Below, piece after piece: positions 42,713-50,360 of a DNA stretch of 64,000 bases. The DNA is from Spirochaetales bacterium Spiro_07 (GTDB lineage Bacteria; Spirochaetota; Spirochaetia; Treponematales; Treponemataceae): NCBI GenBank assembly GCA_001603145.1, contig LVBI01000030.1:39494-103493 (forward strand), read 5' to 3'. Position 1 is the stretch's first letter, and each line of letters opens with the position of its first letter. The notes beneath the pieces were generated by a model. That model had not been told where the DNA came from, did not search any database, and worked only from the letters and a program-made list of their open reading frames with translations. The position numbers and the translations under genes are program-made.

Positions 42713-43102
42713 ATGCTTTTGACCGTGAAGGAAACGGCGGACGCAATCGGCATCTACTGGCGCGACGTGTACTATCTTGTGGCGGTCAGCATGCTTGCTG
42801 CTGTCAGAGTCCGCGGAGGTCTTAGATTTTTTCCTGAAGATGTGGAGGGGTTTTGTGCTGAGCGAGAAGACGAAGCACGTAATAGAGGAACAGTATCCGG
42901 CTATTATGGACGCAGAAGATGTCATGAAGTTATTGAGAATTTCAAGGCGGACTCTGTACAGGCTGATGGAAGAAGGGATGCTGAGCGGATGGAAGGACGA
43001 GGATTCGGTCTGGAGCTTTGCCCGGAGCGACATAATCGAATTTCTCGAAAAAAACTATACGATATAGGTCAGCTTTGGTTTGATTTCAGGGAGGTTGGCT
43101 GA
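42713..43102 (+). CDS. Excisionase-like HTH protein A
   Basis: The first ~50 residues (LLTVKETADAIGIYWRDVYYLVAVSMLAAVRVRGGLRFFPEDVEGF) look like a MerR/excisionase-type winged HTH. The following 80 residues are Arg-rich and low in structure. They are read through the whole of another HTH gene in a different frame (42855-43067). The start is one base after the GemA stop and the TGA overlaps the next ATG (TGATG). Either the tail is a real extension or an earlier stop was lost. Confidence 0.5.
   Translation: MLLTVKETADAIGIYWRDVYYLVAVSMLAAVRVRGGLRFFPEDVEGFCAEREDEARNRGTVSGYYGRRRCHEVIENFKADSVQADGRRDAERMEGRGFGLELCPERHNRISRKKLYDIGQLWFDFREVG
42855..43067 (+). CDS. Excisionase-like HTH protein B, nested in the previous gene
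   Basis: 70 aa from GTG 42855, with GGAGG six bases upstream. The core MDAEDVMKLLRISRRTLYRLMEEGMLSGWKDEDSVWSFARSDIIEFLEKN is a textbook HTH_17/excisionase fold. It lies entirely within gene A in the +1 frame. Its protein is far more family-like than the overlapping part of gene A, so B is almost certainly translated. It is a possible late-gene or excision regulator. Confidence 0.72.
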   Translation: MLSEKTKHVIEEQYPAIMDAEDVMKLLRISRRTLYRLMEEGMLSGWKDEDSVWSFARSDIIEFLEKNYTI

Positions 43103-43683
43103 TGAATGAAATATTTGAGTACCGCCCGGCCTGCTGCACAGACAGGCCGCTGACTTTTGAAGAGCTGCTTAAAGCTTCTGGAGTTGAAAGGCATTCGCTG
43201 CGCTTCATTATGGGAGACCACGGCATCACGGCGGAGTTTCGTAAAGGTCGCAAGGCGTTCTATTCCGTTAAGGACTGCAACATGGTGCTTGCAGACCCGA
43301 GCTTTGCCCGCAACTGGTACATTGAAGGCTTTTACAATCTGAGGGAAGGCGCGGAGCTTTTCGGGATTCCGGCGCATTACATCCAGACGGCAATCTATAA
43401 ACAGGAGATTCCTGCAAAATTCCGGAATTTCGGCAGGAAAGGCCGGACGTGGGTTAGCTGGAGCAACCTTGAGAAGCTTCAGCAGGCTTACGAGCAGAAA
43501 CAAAAGACGAAGCGCACAGTCCAGGCGGAAGCCAAGGCAAAAAAGGCTGAAAGCCGGATGCAGGACGAGAAGCTTGAAGAGCTGTTCGCCAGACACCCGC
43601 TTGTAAAAGACGCAAGGTGCTTCCGCCTTAGCTGGTGGCCGGAATCTGAGCCGGAGTGTTTCAGCTCATGGGAGGAAGCATGA
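43102..43683 (+). CDS. Early/middle protein with repeated HTH-like segments
   Basis: 193 aa. Two segments resemble the small DNA-binding fold of its neighbours: FEELLKASGVERHSLRFIMGDHGITAEFRKGRKAFYSVKD and LREGAELFGIPAHYIQTAIYKQEIPAKFRNFGRKGRTWVSWSNLEKL. A Lys/Gln-rich linker and a Trp-containing tail follow. No Mor/C homologue is recognised in this phage, so this or the nested HTH gene is a candidate late activator (inference). GGGAGG is upstream; it overlaps the next gene by ATGA. Confidence 0.65.
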   Translation: MNEIFEYRPACCTDRPLTFEELLKASGVERHSLRFIMGDHGITAEFRKGRKAFYSVKDCNMVLADPSFARNWYIEGFYNLREGAELFGIPAHYIQTAIYKQEIPAKFRNFGRKGRTWVSWSNLEKLQQAYEQKQKTKRTVQAEAKAKKAESRMQDEKLEELFARHPLVKDARCFRLSWWPESEPECFSSWEEA

Positions 43684-43868
43684 CGGCGCATGATGCGAAG
43701 CTTCTGCTTTATCAGATTAGCGATGTGATTGACGTTGCGGCGAAGTTCCTTGAAACCGCAAACGAAACCGAGAGCGTCAAGGCTGTTTCCGTGCTCAGAC
43801 AGTCAGACGGCGCAGTGGAAAAGCTGATGGACTGGGTTGATGAGCGCGGATGGGAGTTGGAAGCATGA
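43680..43868 (+). CDS. Small phage protein, 62 aa
   Basis: Helical (MTAHDAKLLLYQISDVIDVAAKFLETANETESVK...). The start at ATG 43680 comes from the ATGA overlap; the frame is open to 43656. Function unknown. Confidence 0.6.
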   Translation: MTAHDAKLLLYQISDVIDVAAKFLETANETESVKAVSVLRQSDGAVEKLMDWVDERGWELEA

Positions 43869-43942
43869 CAGACGGCGAACTTATAGCGGTTATCTCAATG
43901 GTGATAAGCGCAGTAATTCTTTACAAAATTTTGGACGGCTAG
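43865..43942 (+). CDS. Tiny membrane protein, 25 aa
   Basis: ATGA overlap with the previous gene. The whole product is one hydrophobic segment (ELIAVISMVISAVILYKIL) with short polar ends. It is too short for routine gene calling; supported by overlap and composition only. Function unknown. Confidence 0.5.
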   Translation: MTDGELIAVISMVISAVILYKILDG

Positions 43943-43954
43943 AGGAGATGAACG

Positions 43955-44167
43955 ATGTGGATTAATGAATATGAGTTCGGCATAAAATATTGCCCTGAAC
44001 GAATAACACCGTCTGGAAGGTCTACGCGTCACTGGCAGCTTGCCGTAACAACACCTTCTGACGGTTTCAGAAAGTGCCGCGTGTTCTATTCAAGACGTGC
44101 GCTGCTTAAAGGAATCTTTACGCTGTACCCGAAACGGCTGTTAGGCGCGCTGCTGAACATACACTGA
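43955..44167 (+). CDS. Last rightward gene of the early region, unknown
   Basis: 70 aa (MWINEYEFGIKYCPERITPSGRSTRHWQLAVTT...), basic and Tyr/Trp-containing. AGAGGAG lies eight bases before the ATG. Followed by a terminator. No family recognised. Confidence 0.6.
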   Translation: MWINEYEFGIKYCPERITPSGRSTRHWQLAVTTPSDGFRKCRVFYSRRALLKGIFTLYPKRLLGALLNIH

Positions 44168-44173
44168 ATAAAA

Positions 44174-44198
44174 AGCCCCGGACGTTGTGTCTGGGGCT
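44174..44198. terminator. Bidirectional terminator between early and right late operons
   Basis: AGCCCCGGAC/GTCTGGGGCT stem (10 bp with one G-U). T-rich sequence follows on both sides (TTTGTTGTTT on plus, TTTTTATTC on minus). It separates the convergent 43955 gene and the candidate immunity gene. Confidence 0.88.
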
Positions 44199-44208
44199 TT
44201 GTTGTTTA

Positions 44209-44439
44209 TTAAGCAACGGATTTAAAGACAGTTCCTACATCATTTTTTGAAACTTTACCTTCTAAGATTTCAAAAACAGCAGGAGCGTCTTCGATTATAC
44301 TATGAGAAAGAGTGGGCTGAATTTTTATCAAGGTAGTTCCGTTTGAGATAAGACCGTCAAAATAAGCATCTTTTGTTTGCCCGTCTATAAGCTGTTTACC
44401 ATTAACAGTAATAAAGCCTGTCATTTTCATTTCAAACAT
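44209..44439 (-). CDS. Candidate immunity protein for the MuF toxin domain
   Basis: 76 aa, no recognised family; small, soluble, slightly acidic (FEMKMTGFITVNGKQLIDGQTKD...). Its ATG overlaps the MuF stop by 8 bp (ATGTTTGA), with AGGGGG six bases upstream, so it is made together with MuF. A small unrelated gene directly after a MuF with a variable C-terminal domain is the pattern described for phage-encoded polymorphic toxins and their immunity genes. It is as AT-rich as the toxin part of MuF. Confidence 0.6.
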   Translation of the reverse strand: MFEMKMTGFITVNGKQLIDGQTKDAYFDGLISNGTTLIKIQPTLSHSIIEDAPAVFEILEGKVSKNDVGTVFKSVA

Positions 44440-45913
44440 TTGAACCCCCTTTCAAAATTTCAAGCTGCTTTTTATAAAAGAGCAAGCTTTCTTTTGTTAC
44501 TTCAATTTCATATTCTGTTATACCATAAGCTTTAGCATTTTGCAATAATTTTTCTTTTGCTTCAATTTCACAAAGACAGTTTTGAATTCTTGAAATATTC
44601 GTTCCATATTTTCTTATTTGTCCCCAGTGAATTAACTCTTCAAATAATCCAGATGCTGAAACTTTTGAATGCATCATAATATCACCAGAACTAAGAATTG
44701 TAGCTTCTCGTCCTGTACGTTCGAGATATGCGTCAATTTCTTCGTTTTGTTCGATACTATAGCCAATTTTCTTAAAAGACTCTTTAACTCTATTAAGGAC
44801 TTCTTTATTTACAGGTTTCTGCTTTGAAAGAATTTCCTTTGTCTTTTCCGAAAAAAACAACATTTCCCGTTCCTCTTTTATTAATTCAAAGATTCCGAAA
44901 TCTTTTGCACGGTTTATCATATTATCGGTCATTTTCCACCAGCTTTCCTTATCCAATGGGTTGCCACCGAAGCCGTCCTGCGGTTTGAATTTGGCGAAGC
45001 GGTTCATCGGAATGTCTTCAACTATGTAGCCTGTCTTGGCGACCTGAGAGCCGTAAATCGGGCAGACGGACGTGCGGCAGTTGAAGTGGTACGGCGGAAA
45101 GCCGTATTTCTGCCAGAAGCGGTGTCCGACAGGCAGAATTGCGCCGTAGCCGGATTCTACAAGCAAGTGACGGCAGATTTTGCTTGTGCGCTCGTCTTCG
45201 ATGACAAGAAGCTGATAGGCAACCGCGCCTGTGTCTGCATATTTTTCAAGCTTTCCTGCCATGTACGCGCTCTGCGTGTTCGTGCGGAAAACTGTTTCCC
45301 AGTAGCCGGGCTTGAAAGACGGATTGCCGCCGAGAGAATCTTTGAGCGTCTGCCAGCTTTCCGCATAGGTTTCGCCTTTCTCAACGGCATCTGCAAGAAT
45401 CTGCTTTGCGGTTTCTATCTCGGTGGCAGTGCCGAGCTTTGCCATTGTGAAAGCGCGGAACTGCAATTTCCTGTTGAGCGCATTCCATTCGTCTTTTGTC
45501 ATGGGAACTTTGCTTTTGAGAAAATCTATTGCCTCTGTGAAAGGCACTTTCTTGTTCTTTATGTCGATGCCGTCAACTTTTGCAAGAATCTTTTCGTCTT
45601 CGTCGGCTGCGTCAATCTGCTTGCGGTTTTCGGGCGGTATCTCTTCTTCTGCGTGGAACTGGCCGAGAAGATACGACGCCGCTACAAGCGTATGGCACGC
45701 TTCTATCAGCTCATCATCGTCTTCGGGAAAATATGGCTGTTTAAGAGCGTCTTTATCCGGCGTTTTAACGCCGTTAAGCCAGAGTGTTAAGAGCTTTTTA
45801 AGAGGGCTTGAAACTGCCTTTTCCGCCGCAGCGCACAGGCTTTCAAGCTCGGCGATGTTCGCCTTTTCGCGCCTGAAAGCCGCGCTGTCAGCTAAAAGAA
45901 TTGAAAGTTTTTT
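44432..45913 (-). CDS. MuF head morphogenesis protein with C-terminal toxin-like domain
   Basis: The frame is open from 45934 to 44432, but upstream of GTG 45547 it has no ATG, GTG or TTG, though it encodes a plausible protein (LLADSAAFRREKANIAELESL...). It can be entered by a -1 shift at A-AAA-AAC (45913-45907) near the end of the portal gene. Numbering from the GTG, the MuF domain covers about 15-170 (TNTQSAYMAGKLEKY, PPYHFNCRTSVCPI). From about 235 to 371 an AT-rich extension carries FEELIHWGQ (His307) and CEIEAKEKLL, resembling zincin-type toxin domains. Toxin nature is inference. Confidence 0.75.
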   Translation of the reverse strand, partial: KKLSILLADSAAFRREKANIAELESLCAAAEKAVSSPLKKLLTLWLNGVKTPDKDALKQPYFPEDDDELIEACHTLVAASYLLGQFHAEEEIPPENRKQIDAADEDEKILAKVDGIDIKNKKVPFTEAIDFLKSKVPMTKDEWNALNRKLQFRAFTMAKLGTATEIETAKQILADAVEKGETYAESWQTLKDSLGGNPSFKPGYWETVFRTNTQSAYMAGKLEKYADTGAVAYQLLVIEDERTSKICRHLLVESGYGAILPVGHRFWQKYGFPPYHFNCRTSVCPIYGSQVAKTGYIVEDIPMNRFAKFKPQDGFGGNPLDKESWWKMTDNMINRAKDFGIFELIKEEREMLFFSEKTKEILSKQKPVNKEVLNRVKESFKKIGYSIEQNEEIDAYLERTGREATILSSGDIMMHSKVSASGLFEELIHWGQIRKYGTNISRIQNCLCEIEAKEKLLQNAKAYGITEYEIEVTKESLLFYKKQLEILKGGSNV

Positions 45914-47148
45914 TTTACGTCCTTGCCGCTGCCGTCAGAAAGCATCATTCCGCCGGCAGGCTGATGCACGAAAGAATCAGCTTCGTCAGCTGGGCGCGGA
46001 AGGCGGTATTCGTCATAGAGCGCATTGCGCGAAACAGGGATTCCGTGGTCAATTGCGCGGCATACTTCGTCAAACGTGGCTTTTTTGGCAACGTCAAACT
46101 CAAGCTGCGGCGCTTCAACGCCCTCGCCGAAGTTGAGCAGTACGGCATAATCAACGAGCTTCTGGATGACGTTCTGCAGTTCAAGCGCGATGCCCTTGCA
46201 GTCTTCGTAGAGCAAATCAGCCTGAACCTCGCCTAGCGCAAGGCTTCCGCCGTCTGTCTTGCTTGTGGCGATTGACTGGCCGGTAAGTCCGTAGCTTATC
46301 TGCACGTCACAGGCATCCACAAGCTCCTTGAAGTCATTGAGGCTGCCGGACATTGAAAGCTCGTGTATTGAATCGACGTTCGCCACGGCAGACGCGCTGC
46401 CTGATTCGATGCCGAGAAGCATTGACGCTATGGTGTTCGCCCTCTTCTGGAGCGTCTCTTCGTCGCCGTCAGCCTTGAAAAGCGCGATTATCGACTTGAC
46501 GGAGAATTTCTCGGTCGCCTGAAGCCAGAACTCGTAGCCGGCGCGCTTGAACATCCACGGCCAGTAGACGCATCTCAAGACAGACGTGCCGTAAGGATTT
46601 TCGTCGTCCGGGTCATGCTGCATGACAAGCCATTTGTAGTTCTGGTCAAGCGCGACGCGCAAGCCCGCCTGGTTGTGGTAGAGGTTCCAGCCGTGGTCAA
46701 AGCTGAACCGTTCCGGCTTGCGTGTGATGAGGCTTTCTGGAAGCCATTTGCCGCCGTTTTTGGCTGGGTCTTGCCAGATTATCTCCGAAACCGAAAAGCC
46801 GTAGTCGAGCGCGGAAAGGATCCTCTTCTGCTTTTTATACATATTGCGGAACATCGGCATTTTCTTGATGAAGTCGTAGACGGCATCGGGGCAGTTTTCG
46901 CCCTGCCTGAAATGCTGCGGAAAGTTGAGCGAGACCGTCTTGAGCTTGTTCAGAAGGCTCTTGATGCGCGGGTCGTTCCGCATCTGGCGGTATGTGTCGT
47001 AGCTTTCCTTTGTGCCTGAAGCGATGTCGTCGGGGTTCGGCATGTAGCTCAAGAAAGTGCCGAGTATGCCGTCCGTTATGAGCGAAGAGACAAGGGTGTG
47101 TTTATCTGGTGTCTGTGTTTTCTGTTCTTTCATTGTATACCTCTGCAT
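45892..47148 (-). CDS. Portal protein, Mu gp29-like (DUF935)
   Basis: 418 aa portal subunit forming the DNA gate at the capsid vertex. DUF935 features: DYGFSVSEIIWQ, DENPYGTSVLRCVYWPWMFKR, EKFSVKSIIALF, SYGLTGQSIATSKTDGGSLALGEVQADL and DHGIPVSRNALYDEYRLPRP. The gene ends GTA-AAA-AAA-AAC-TTT-CAA-TTC-TTT-TAG, an A9 run holding a -1 slippery heptamer four codons before the stop. The start overlaps the terminase gene by 19 bp. Confidence 0.92.
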   Translation of the reverse strand: MQRYTMKEQKTQTPDKHTLVSSLITDGILGTFLSYMPNPDDIASGTKESYDTYRQMRNDPRIKSLLNKLKTVSLNFPQHFRQGENCPDAVYDFIKKMPMFRNMYKKQKRILSALDYGFSVSEIIWQDPAKNGGKWLPESLITRKPERFSFDHGWNLYHNQAGLRVALDQNYKWLVMQHDPDDENPYGTSVLRCVYWPWMFKRAGYEFWLQATEKFSVKSIIALFKADGDEETLQKRANTIASMLLGIESGSASAVANVDSIHELSMSGSLNDFKELVDACDVQISYGLTGQSIATSKTDGGSLALGEVQADLLYEDCKGIALELQNVIQKLVDYAVLLNFGEGVEAPQLEFDVAKKATFDEVCRAIDHGIPVSRNALYDEYRLPRPADEADSFVHQPAGGMMLSDGSGKDVKKNFQFF

Positions 47149-48680
47149 CTGCTGATGATTGATATTGCTTTCTGCGCGTGCGTGCGGAAACTGCTGGTTG
47201 CGCCTGCGAATGTGCCGGACATGCCTTTTTCAGCTGCCTTGATTGCAAGGTAAAGGCCGTCGCACAAGTCGTCGAAAGCACCCATAGGGAATTCTGTCAG
47301 CTGTGTTATGATGTTCTCGCAGCCTTTTGCCGGAAAGCGGACGAAGCCGTTCTGAATGAGCATTGAATAGCTTCTTATGCGCATTTCCTTCGGCGTAGAG
47401 CCGACCCCGATAAGCTGAATCGGAAAGTAAAGCCCTTTCTCTGCGCCGAGCTTCTGTATGTATTTGCCGTAAACGCCGGAAAAGACTACATTTTCCCAGC
47501 CGATTGCGGCGAAGTGATATGCCCTGTAGAGCGTTTCCATTTCGGCAAGCGTCTGCTGCTCGCTGCAAGCCTGCGAGAAGCACGGAAGGACATAGATGAT
47601 GCCTGTTTCCTTGTCTCTGGCAATTGGAACTTCCGCCGTGCCGTCGTGTGCGCCTGTCGCCGGGTCAACGCCGAGAAAGAACTGCAACCTGCTCCGGGGC
47701 GGAAGCTCTGCATAGCGGAATGTGTCAATCCATTCCATCTGGATTATGCGTTCCTCGTCCGCGAGCGGTTCGTTCATGTATTCTGTTGAGAATGCCGCAA
47801 CGCCGATTGTCTTTTTCTTGTCGAGGAGCGTCTGCAAATCCCAGTATTCGGGCCAGAGCGGAATGCCGTCTTCGCAGATGCACGAAAGGCGCACCGCCGT
47901 CCAGTTCACAAGGTCGCCGTTCTCAAGTTCGCGGCAGAGGCGGCTTATAGGGTCGTCGCCGTGAAAGATTGTGTTTACCCAGATGATGAAAGCTGATTTT
48001 CCGAGATTGAACACGACGCGCTTTAGCCATCTGTGAATCTTGTTGCGCTGCGTGGGGCTGTTCGTCGCCTCGTCCTTGAGAACGTCGTCTATCACGATTA
48101 AGTCCGGGCGGTACTGGCGGAATCTTGTGCCGCGCATTGACGCGCCCGAACCCTTGCTTTGTATGCACGTTCCGTTTGCAAGCTCTATGCGGCGGTTTGT
48201 CCAGCAGCCGCCCTCAAGGCTGCCGAAGTCTTCGAGTATGCGCTCGTTTTCTTCTATTTCTGTCTTGATGTTCACCAGGTTTTCGCCGGCCGCATCGCCT
48301 GACGCGCCGATTAAAAGCACGTAGCGCGCGCGGCCTGTGAGCACGCACCAGAGCACATAGGCGAAAGACCAGCGCACGGTCTTGCCGTGCTCGCGCGGCT
48401 CTATGAACATTGCGCCCGAAAGCTTCTTTGAGGTCTTTAGCAGGTTCTGGTATTTTCCGCGGACGAAGCGCTTGAGCTTTTCTGCAAGCTCTGCCGAAAG
48501 GCTTCTTGTGTTGGCCACTTCGTAGAGAATCTGCTGATATTCGGCAGGGTCTTCGTAGAAATAATCTGAAAGATAGTGGCGGCAGAAAAAGCCGAAGTCG
48601 TTCTTTGCCTTTTCAATGCGTTTTTGCTTTTCTACCGCGCTTCTGTCTTTTCCGGCGAGTTCCGCAATGAGTGTGCTCAT
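47130..48680 (-). CDS. Terminase large subunit, Mu gp28-like
   Basis: 516 aa packaging motor. ATPase: Walker A-like EPREHGKTVRW and Walker B LIVIDDVLKDE; nuclease: FFLGVDPATGAHDG (first metal Asp) and a C-terminal FDDLCDGLYLAIKA. Headful packaging of host-flanked DNA is expected for this type. The ATG overlaps the small-subunit gene by 4 bp. Confidence 0.93.
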   Translation of the reverse strand: MSTLIAELAGKDRSAVEKQKRIEKAKNDFGFFCRHYLSDYFYEDPAEYQQILYEVANTRSLSAELAEKLKRFVRGKYQNLLKTSKKLSGAMFIEPREHGKTVRWSFAYVLWCVLTGRARYVLLIGASGDAAGENLVNIKTEIEENERILEDFGSLEGGCWTNRRIELANGTCIQSKGSGASMRGTRFRQYRPDLIVIDDVLKDEATNSPTQRNKIHRWLKRVVFNLGKSAFIIWVNTIFHGDDPISRLCRELENGDLVNWTAVRLSCICEDGIPLWPEYWDLQTLLDKKKTIGVAAFSTEYMNEPLADEERIIQMEWIDTFRYAELPPRSRLQFFLGVDPATGAHDGTAEVPIARDKETGIIYVLPCFSQACSEQQTLAEMETLYRAYHFAAIGWENVVFSGVYGKYIQKLGAEKGLYFPIQLIGVGSTPKEMRIRSYSMLIQNGFVRFPAKGCENIITQLTEFPMGAFDDLCDGLYLAIKAAEKGMSGTFAGATSSFRTHAQKAISIISRCRGIQ

Positions 48681-49213
48681 TTAATCTCCGTCTTGTCGAT
48701 GATTGAACAGAGCTTTGTTAAAAGCTCGGGGTCGCTCTGTATTTCTTTTGAAAGTTCCGCCTTGAGCTGCGCTTTTGCCTTGTCGAGCGCCTTGACGGCT
48801 TTCATTCTTGACTGGCTGAGCTTGAGCTGCGTTTCGGCAATGCGGCTTGCGCTGCTTACGAGCTTTTCGGGGTCGTCAAACTCAAGGCTGTCAACTGTGC
48901 GTAGGTCTTTCGCAATCAGCGTGGAAAGGTGCATGGTCATCGCTTCGGCTACTTCCGTTCCGGGGTTGTCGGCGAAGACTTCGGCCATTGCTTTTGCGGC
49001 TTCAATTGCTTTTTTGGTGTCGGCGATTTCTTCTTCGTGGCTTTTGATTACGCGCCTGATTGATTCGCGCGAAAAGGTGACGTGAAGCCCTTTTTCTTCG
49101 AGTATCTTGTTCACCTCTTCGGTGACATAGACGATTGTGTTCTTGCCGCCGTCCCATTTGTCTACTATAAGCTCTACAAGTCCGTTGGCGGTTGCTTTTC
49201 CCTTGCGTCCCAT
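48677..49213 (-). CDS. Mu gp27-like protein (DUF3486), probable small terminase partner
   Basis: 178 aa. It starts MGRKGKATANGLVELIVDKW and contains an HTH-like segment and a long helical C-terminal region (ASRIAETQLKLSQSRMKAVKALDKAKAQL), as in DUF3486. In Mu this gene directly precedes the large terminase. It starts one base after the stop of the 97-aa gene. Confidence 0.82.
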   Translation of the reverse strand: MGRKGKATANGLVELIVDKWDGGKNTIVYVTEEVNKILEEKGLHVTFSRESIRRVIKSHEEEIADTKKAIEAAKAMAEVFADNPGTEVAEAMTMHLSTLIAKDLRTVDSLEFDDPEKLVSSASRIAETQLKLSQSRMKAVKALDKAKAQLKAELSKEIQSDPELLTKLCSIIDKTEIK

Positions 49214-49214
49214 G

Positions 49215-49508
49215 CTATGCCTCCAGCGGAATGAGTATGCCCTGGTCAGGCTCGCAGTTGCCGTCTATCAGGTCTATTCCTTTTGGAGTGATTTTGTAGT
49301 AGGTGACGTTCATGTTTGCCTTATAAGGGTGCGGTGTTTCTGTCTTTGAGCAGTAGCCTTTGTCGATGAGGTACGCTGCCGATTTGTCTATGTCGTCCAC
49401 GGTTTCGTATGCGTGATAGATTCCGATGAGCGACGTGCGTTCTATGCCGTCCGGGTACATGTCGGAAAGCAGCCTTAAGATTTTGCCCCTCAGTATGTTA
49501 TTTTTCAT
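49215..49508 (-). CDS. Small winged-helix-like phage protein (Mu gp26 position)
   Basis: 97 aa. The pattern (NNILRGKILRLLSDMYPDGIERTSLIGIYHAYETVDDIDKSAAYLIDKGYC.., YYKITPKGIDLIDG) is that of a winged-helix protein, as seen for the gp26 place in Mu-like phages. It overlaps the coiled-coil gene upstream by 11 bp. Confidence 0.7.
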   Translation of the reverse strand: MKNNILRGKILRLLSDMYPDGIERTSLIGIYHAYETVDDIDKSAAYLIDKGYCSKTETPHPYKANMNVTYYKITPKGIDLIDGNCEPDQGILIPLEA

Positions 49509-49965
49509 GTTTTCGTCCTTCCGTCAGTTTCAGTATTTCGTATGGGATTCGGTTTATCTCGTTTCTCATAAGCTGAATCTCGCTCCGCCATCCTTCGGTT
49601 TCGCGGAACAGCATTTCTTTGGTCACGGTTTCTTTTTCAAGATATTTGATGTCCTTTTCTGCCTGTTCAAGCCGTTTTTCTATGGCCGCATCGTGTGCGT
49701 CAGACTGTTCCTGAAGCTTGTCAAGGCGCACTTCTATTGATTCGCGGAATCCGTTCAGCTGCGCGGGCACGCTGTCCGCAAGCTTGCGTATCTGCGCGTC
49801 GGTTGATGATTTGAAGCCCTCGAATGAGCAGCGCGTGCTGTTGTTCTCTTTTTTGACTTCCCTTATCACAAAGAAAGCGATTACGCCCATAAGTATGAGT
49901 GTTCCGCTCATGCCGAGTGTTGTGATAATCTTGTCGATGCTTGTCGCCACTGCCATTCCTTCCAT
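49498..49965 (-). CDS. Membrane-anchored coiled-coil protein (DUF2730/gp25-like)
   Basis: 155 aa: a transmembrane helix at about 17-33 (GMSGTLILMGVIAFFVIREV) followed by a long coiled coil to the C-terminus. This resembles the DUF2730 (Mu gp25) proteins next to gp26. It overlaps the next upstream gene by one base. Role unknown; a part in lysis or envelope contact is possible. Confidence 0.7.
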   Translation of the reverse strand: MEGMAVATSIDKIITTLGMSGTLILMGVIAFFVIREVKKENNSTRCSFEGFKSSTDAQIRKLADSVPAQLNGFRESIEVRLDKLQEQSDAHDAAIEKRLEQAEKDIKYLEKETVTKEMLFRETEGWRSEIQLMRNEINRIPYEILKLTEGRKHEK

Positions 49966-50360
49966 TACTTGATTCCCCTTATGGCAAAGCCCGCCGCTCC
50001 GCCGAGCACAATGTAGAGCGGAACGAGCATGCGGTTGAGCTGTCTCTGCGTTTCAAGCTGTGTCTGATAGCGCAATGCTTCTGCCTTGAGCTGCTCGTTG
50101 AGCACGGCAAGGCGTGCGCTTTCTGGTGCGGCTTCAAGAAGCCCTGCCTTGTAGCCTTCGGCATAGGCCTGCTGTATCGAAGCTTCCGCTTCTTCTTCTG
50201 CTATGACGAGCAAGGCGGCTACTTCGTCAGCGTTGTAGCTCCTGCCGGATTCTATTCCGTACTCGCTCTTTATGTCCGCTTTTAAGTTCTTCGAGCTTTG
50301 CGTCATTGCGCTCTGCGTGAGCAGAACGAGCAAGCAAATCATTGCTGTCAGCTTTTTCAA
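49965..50360 (-). CDS. Exported lysis-region protein, possible spanin component
   Basis: 131 aa with an N-terminal signal-like segment (MKKLTAMICLLVLLTQSAMT), a helical, Ala/Glu-rich body and a C-terminal hydrophobic segment (LVPLYIVLGGAAGFAIRG). It lacks a lipobox, so it is not a classic outer-membrane spanin. The gene starts 134 bp inside the previous one in another frame, an overlap reminiscent of Rz/Rz1 pairs. Confidence 0.6.
   Translation of the reverse strand: MKKLTAMICLLVLLTQSAMTQSSKNLKADIKSEYGIESGRSYNADEVAALLVIAEEEAEASIQQAYAEGYKAGLLEAAPESARLAVLNEQLKAEALRYQTQLETQRQLNRMLVPLYIVLGGAAGFAIRGIK

Noticed and set aside
43102..43683. Naming this gene a Mor/C late activator
   Set aside because: It has HTH-like segments and the right position, but the Mor/C family pattern is not recognisable.
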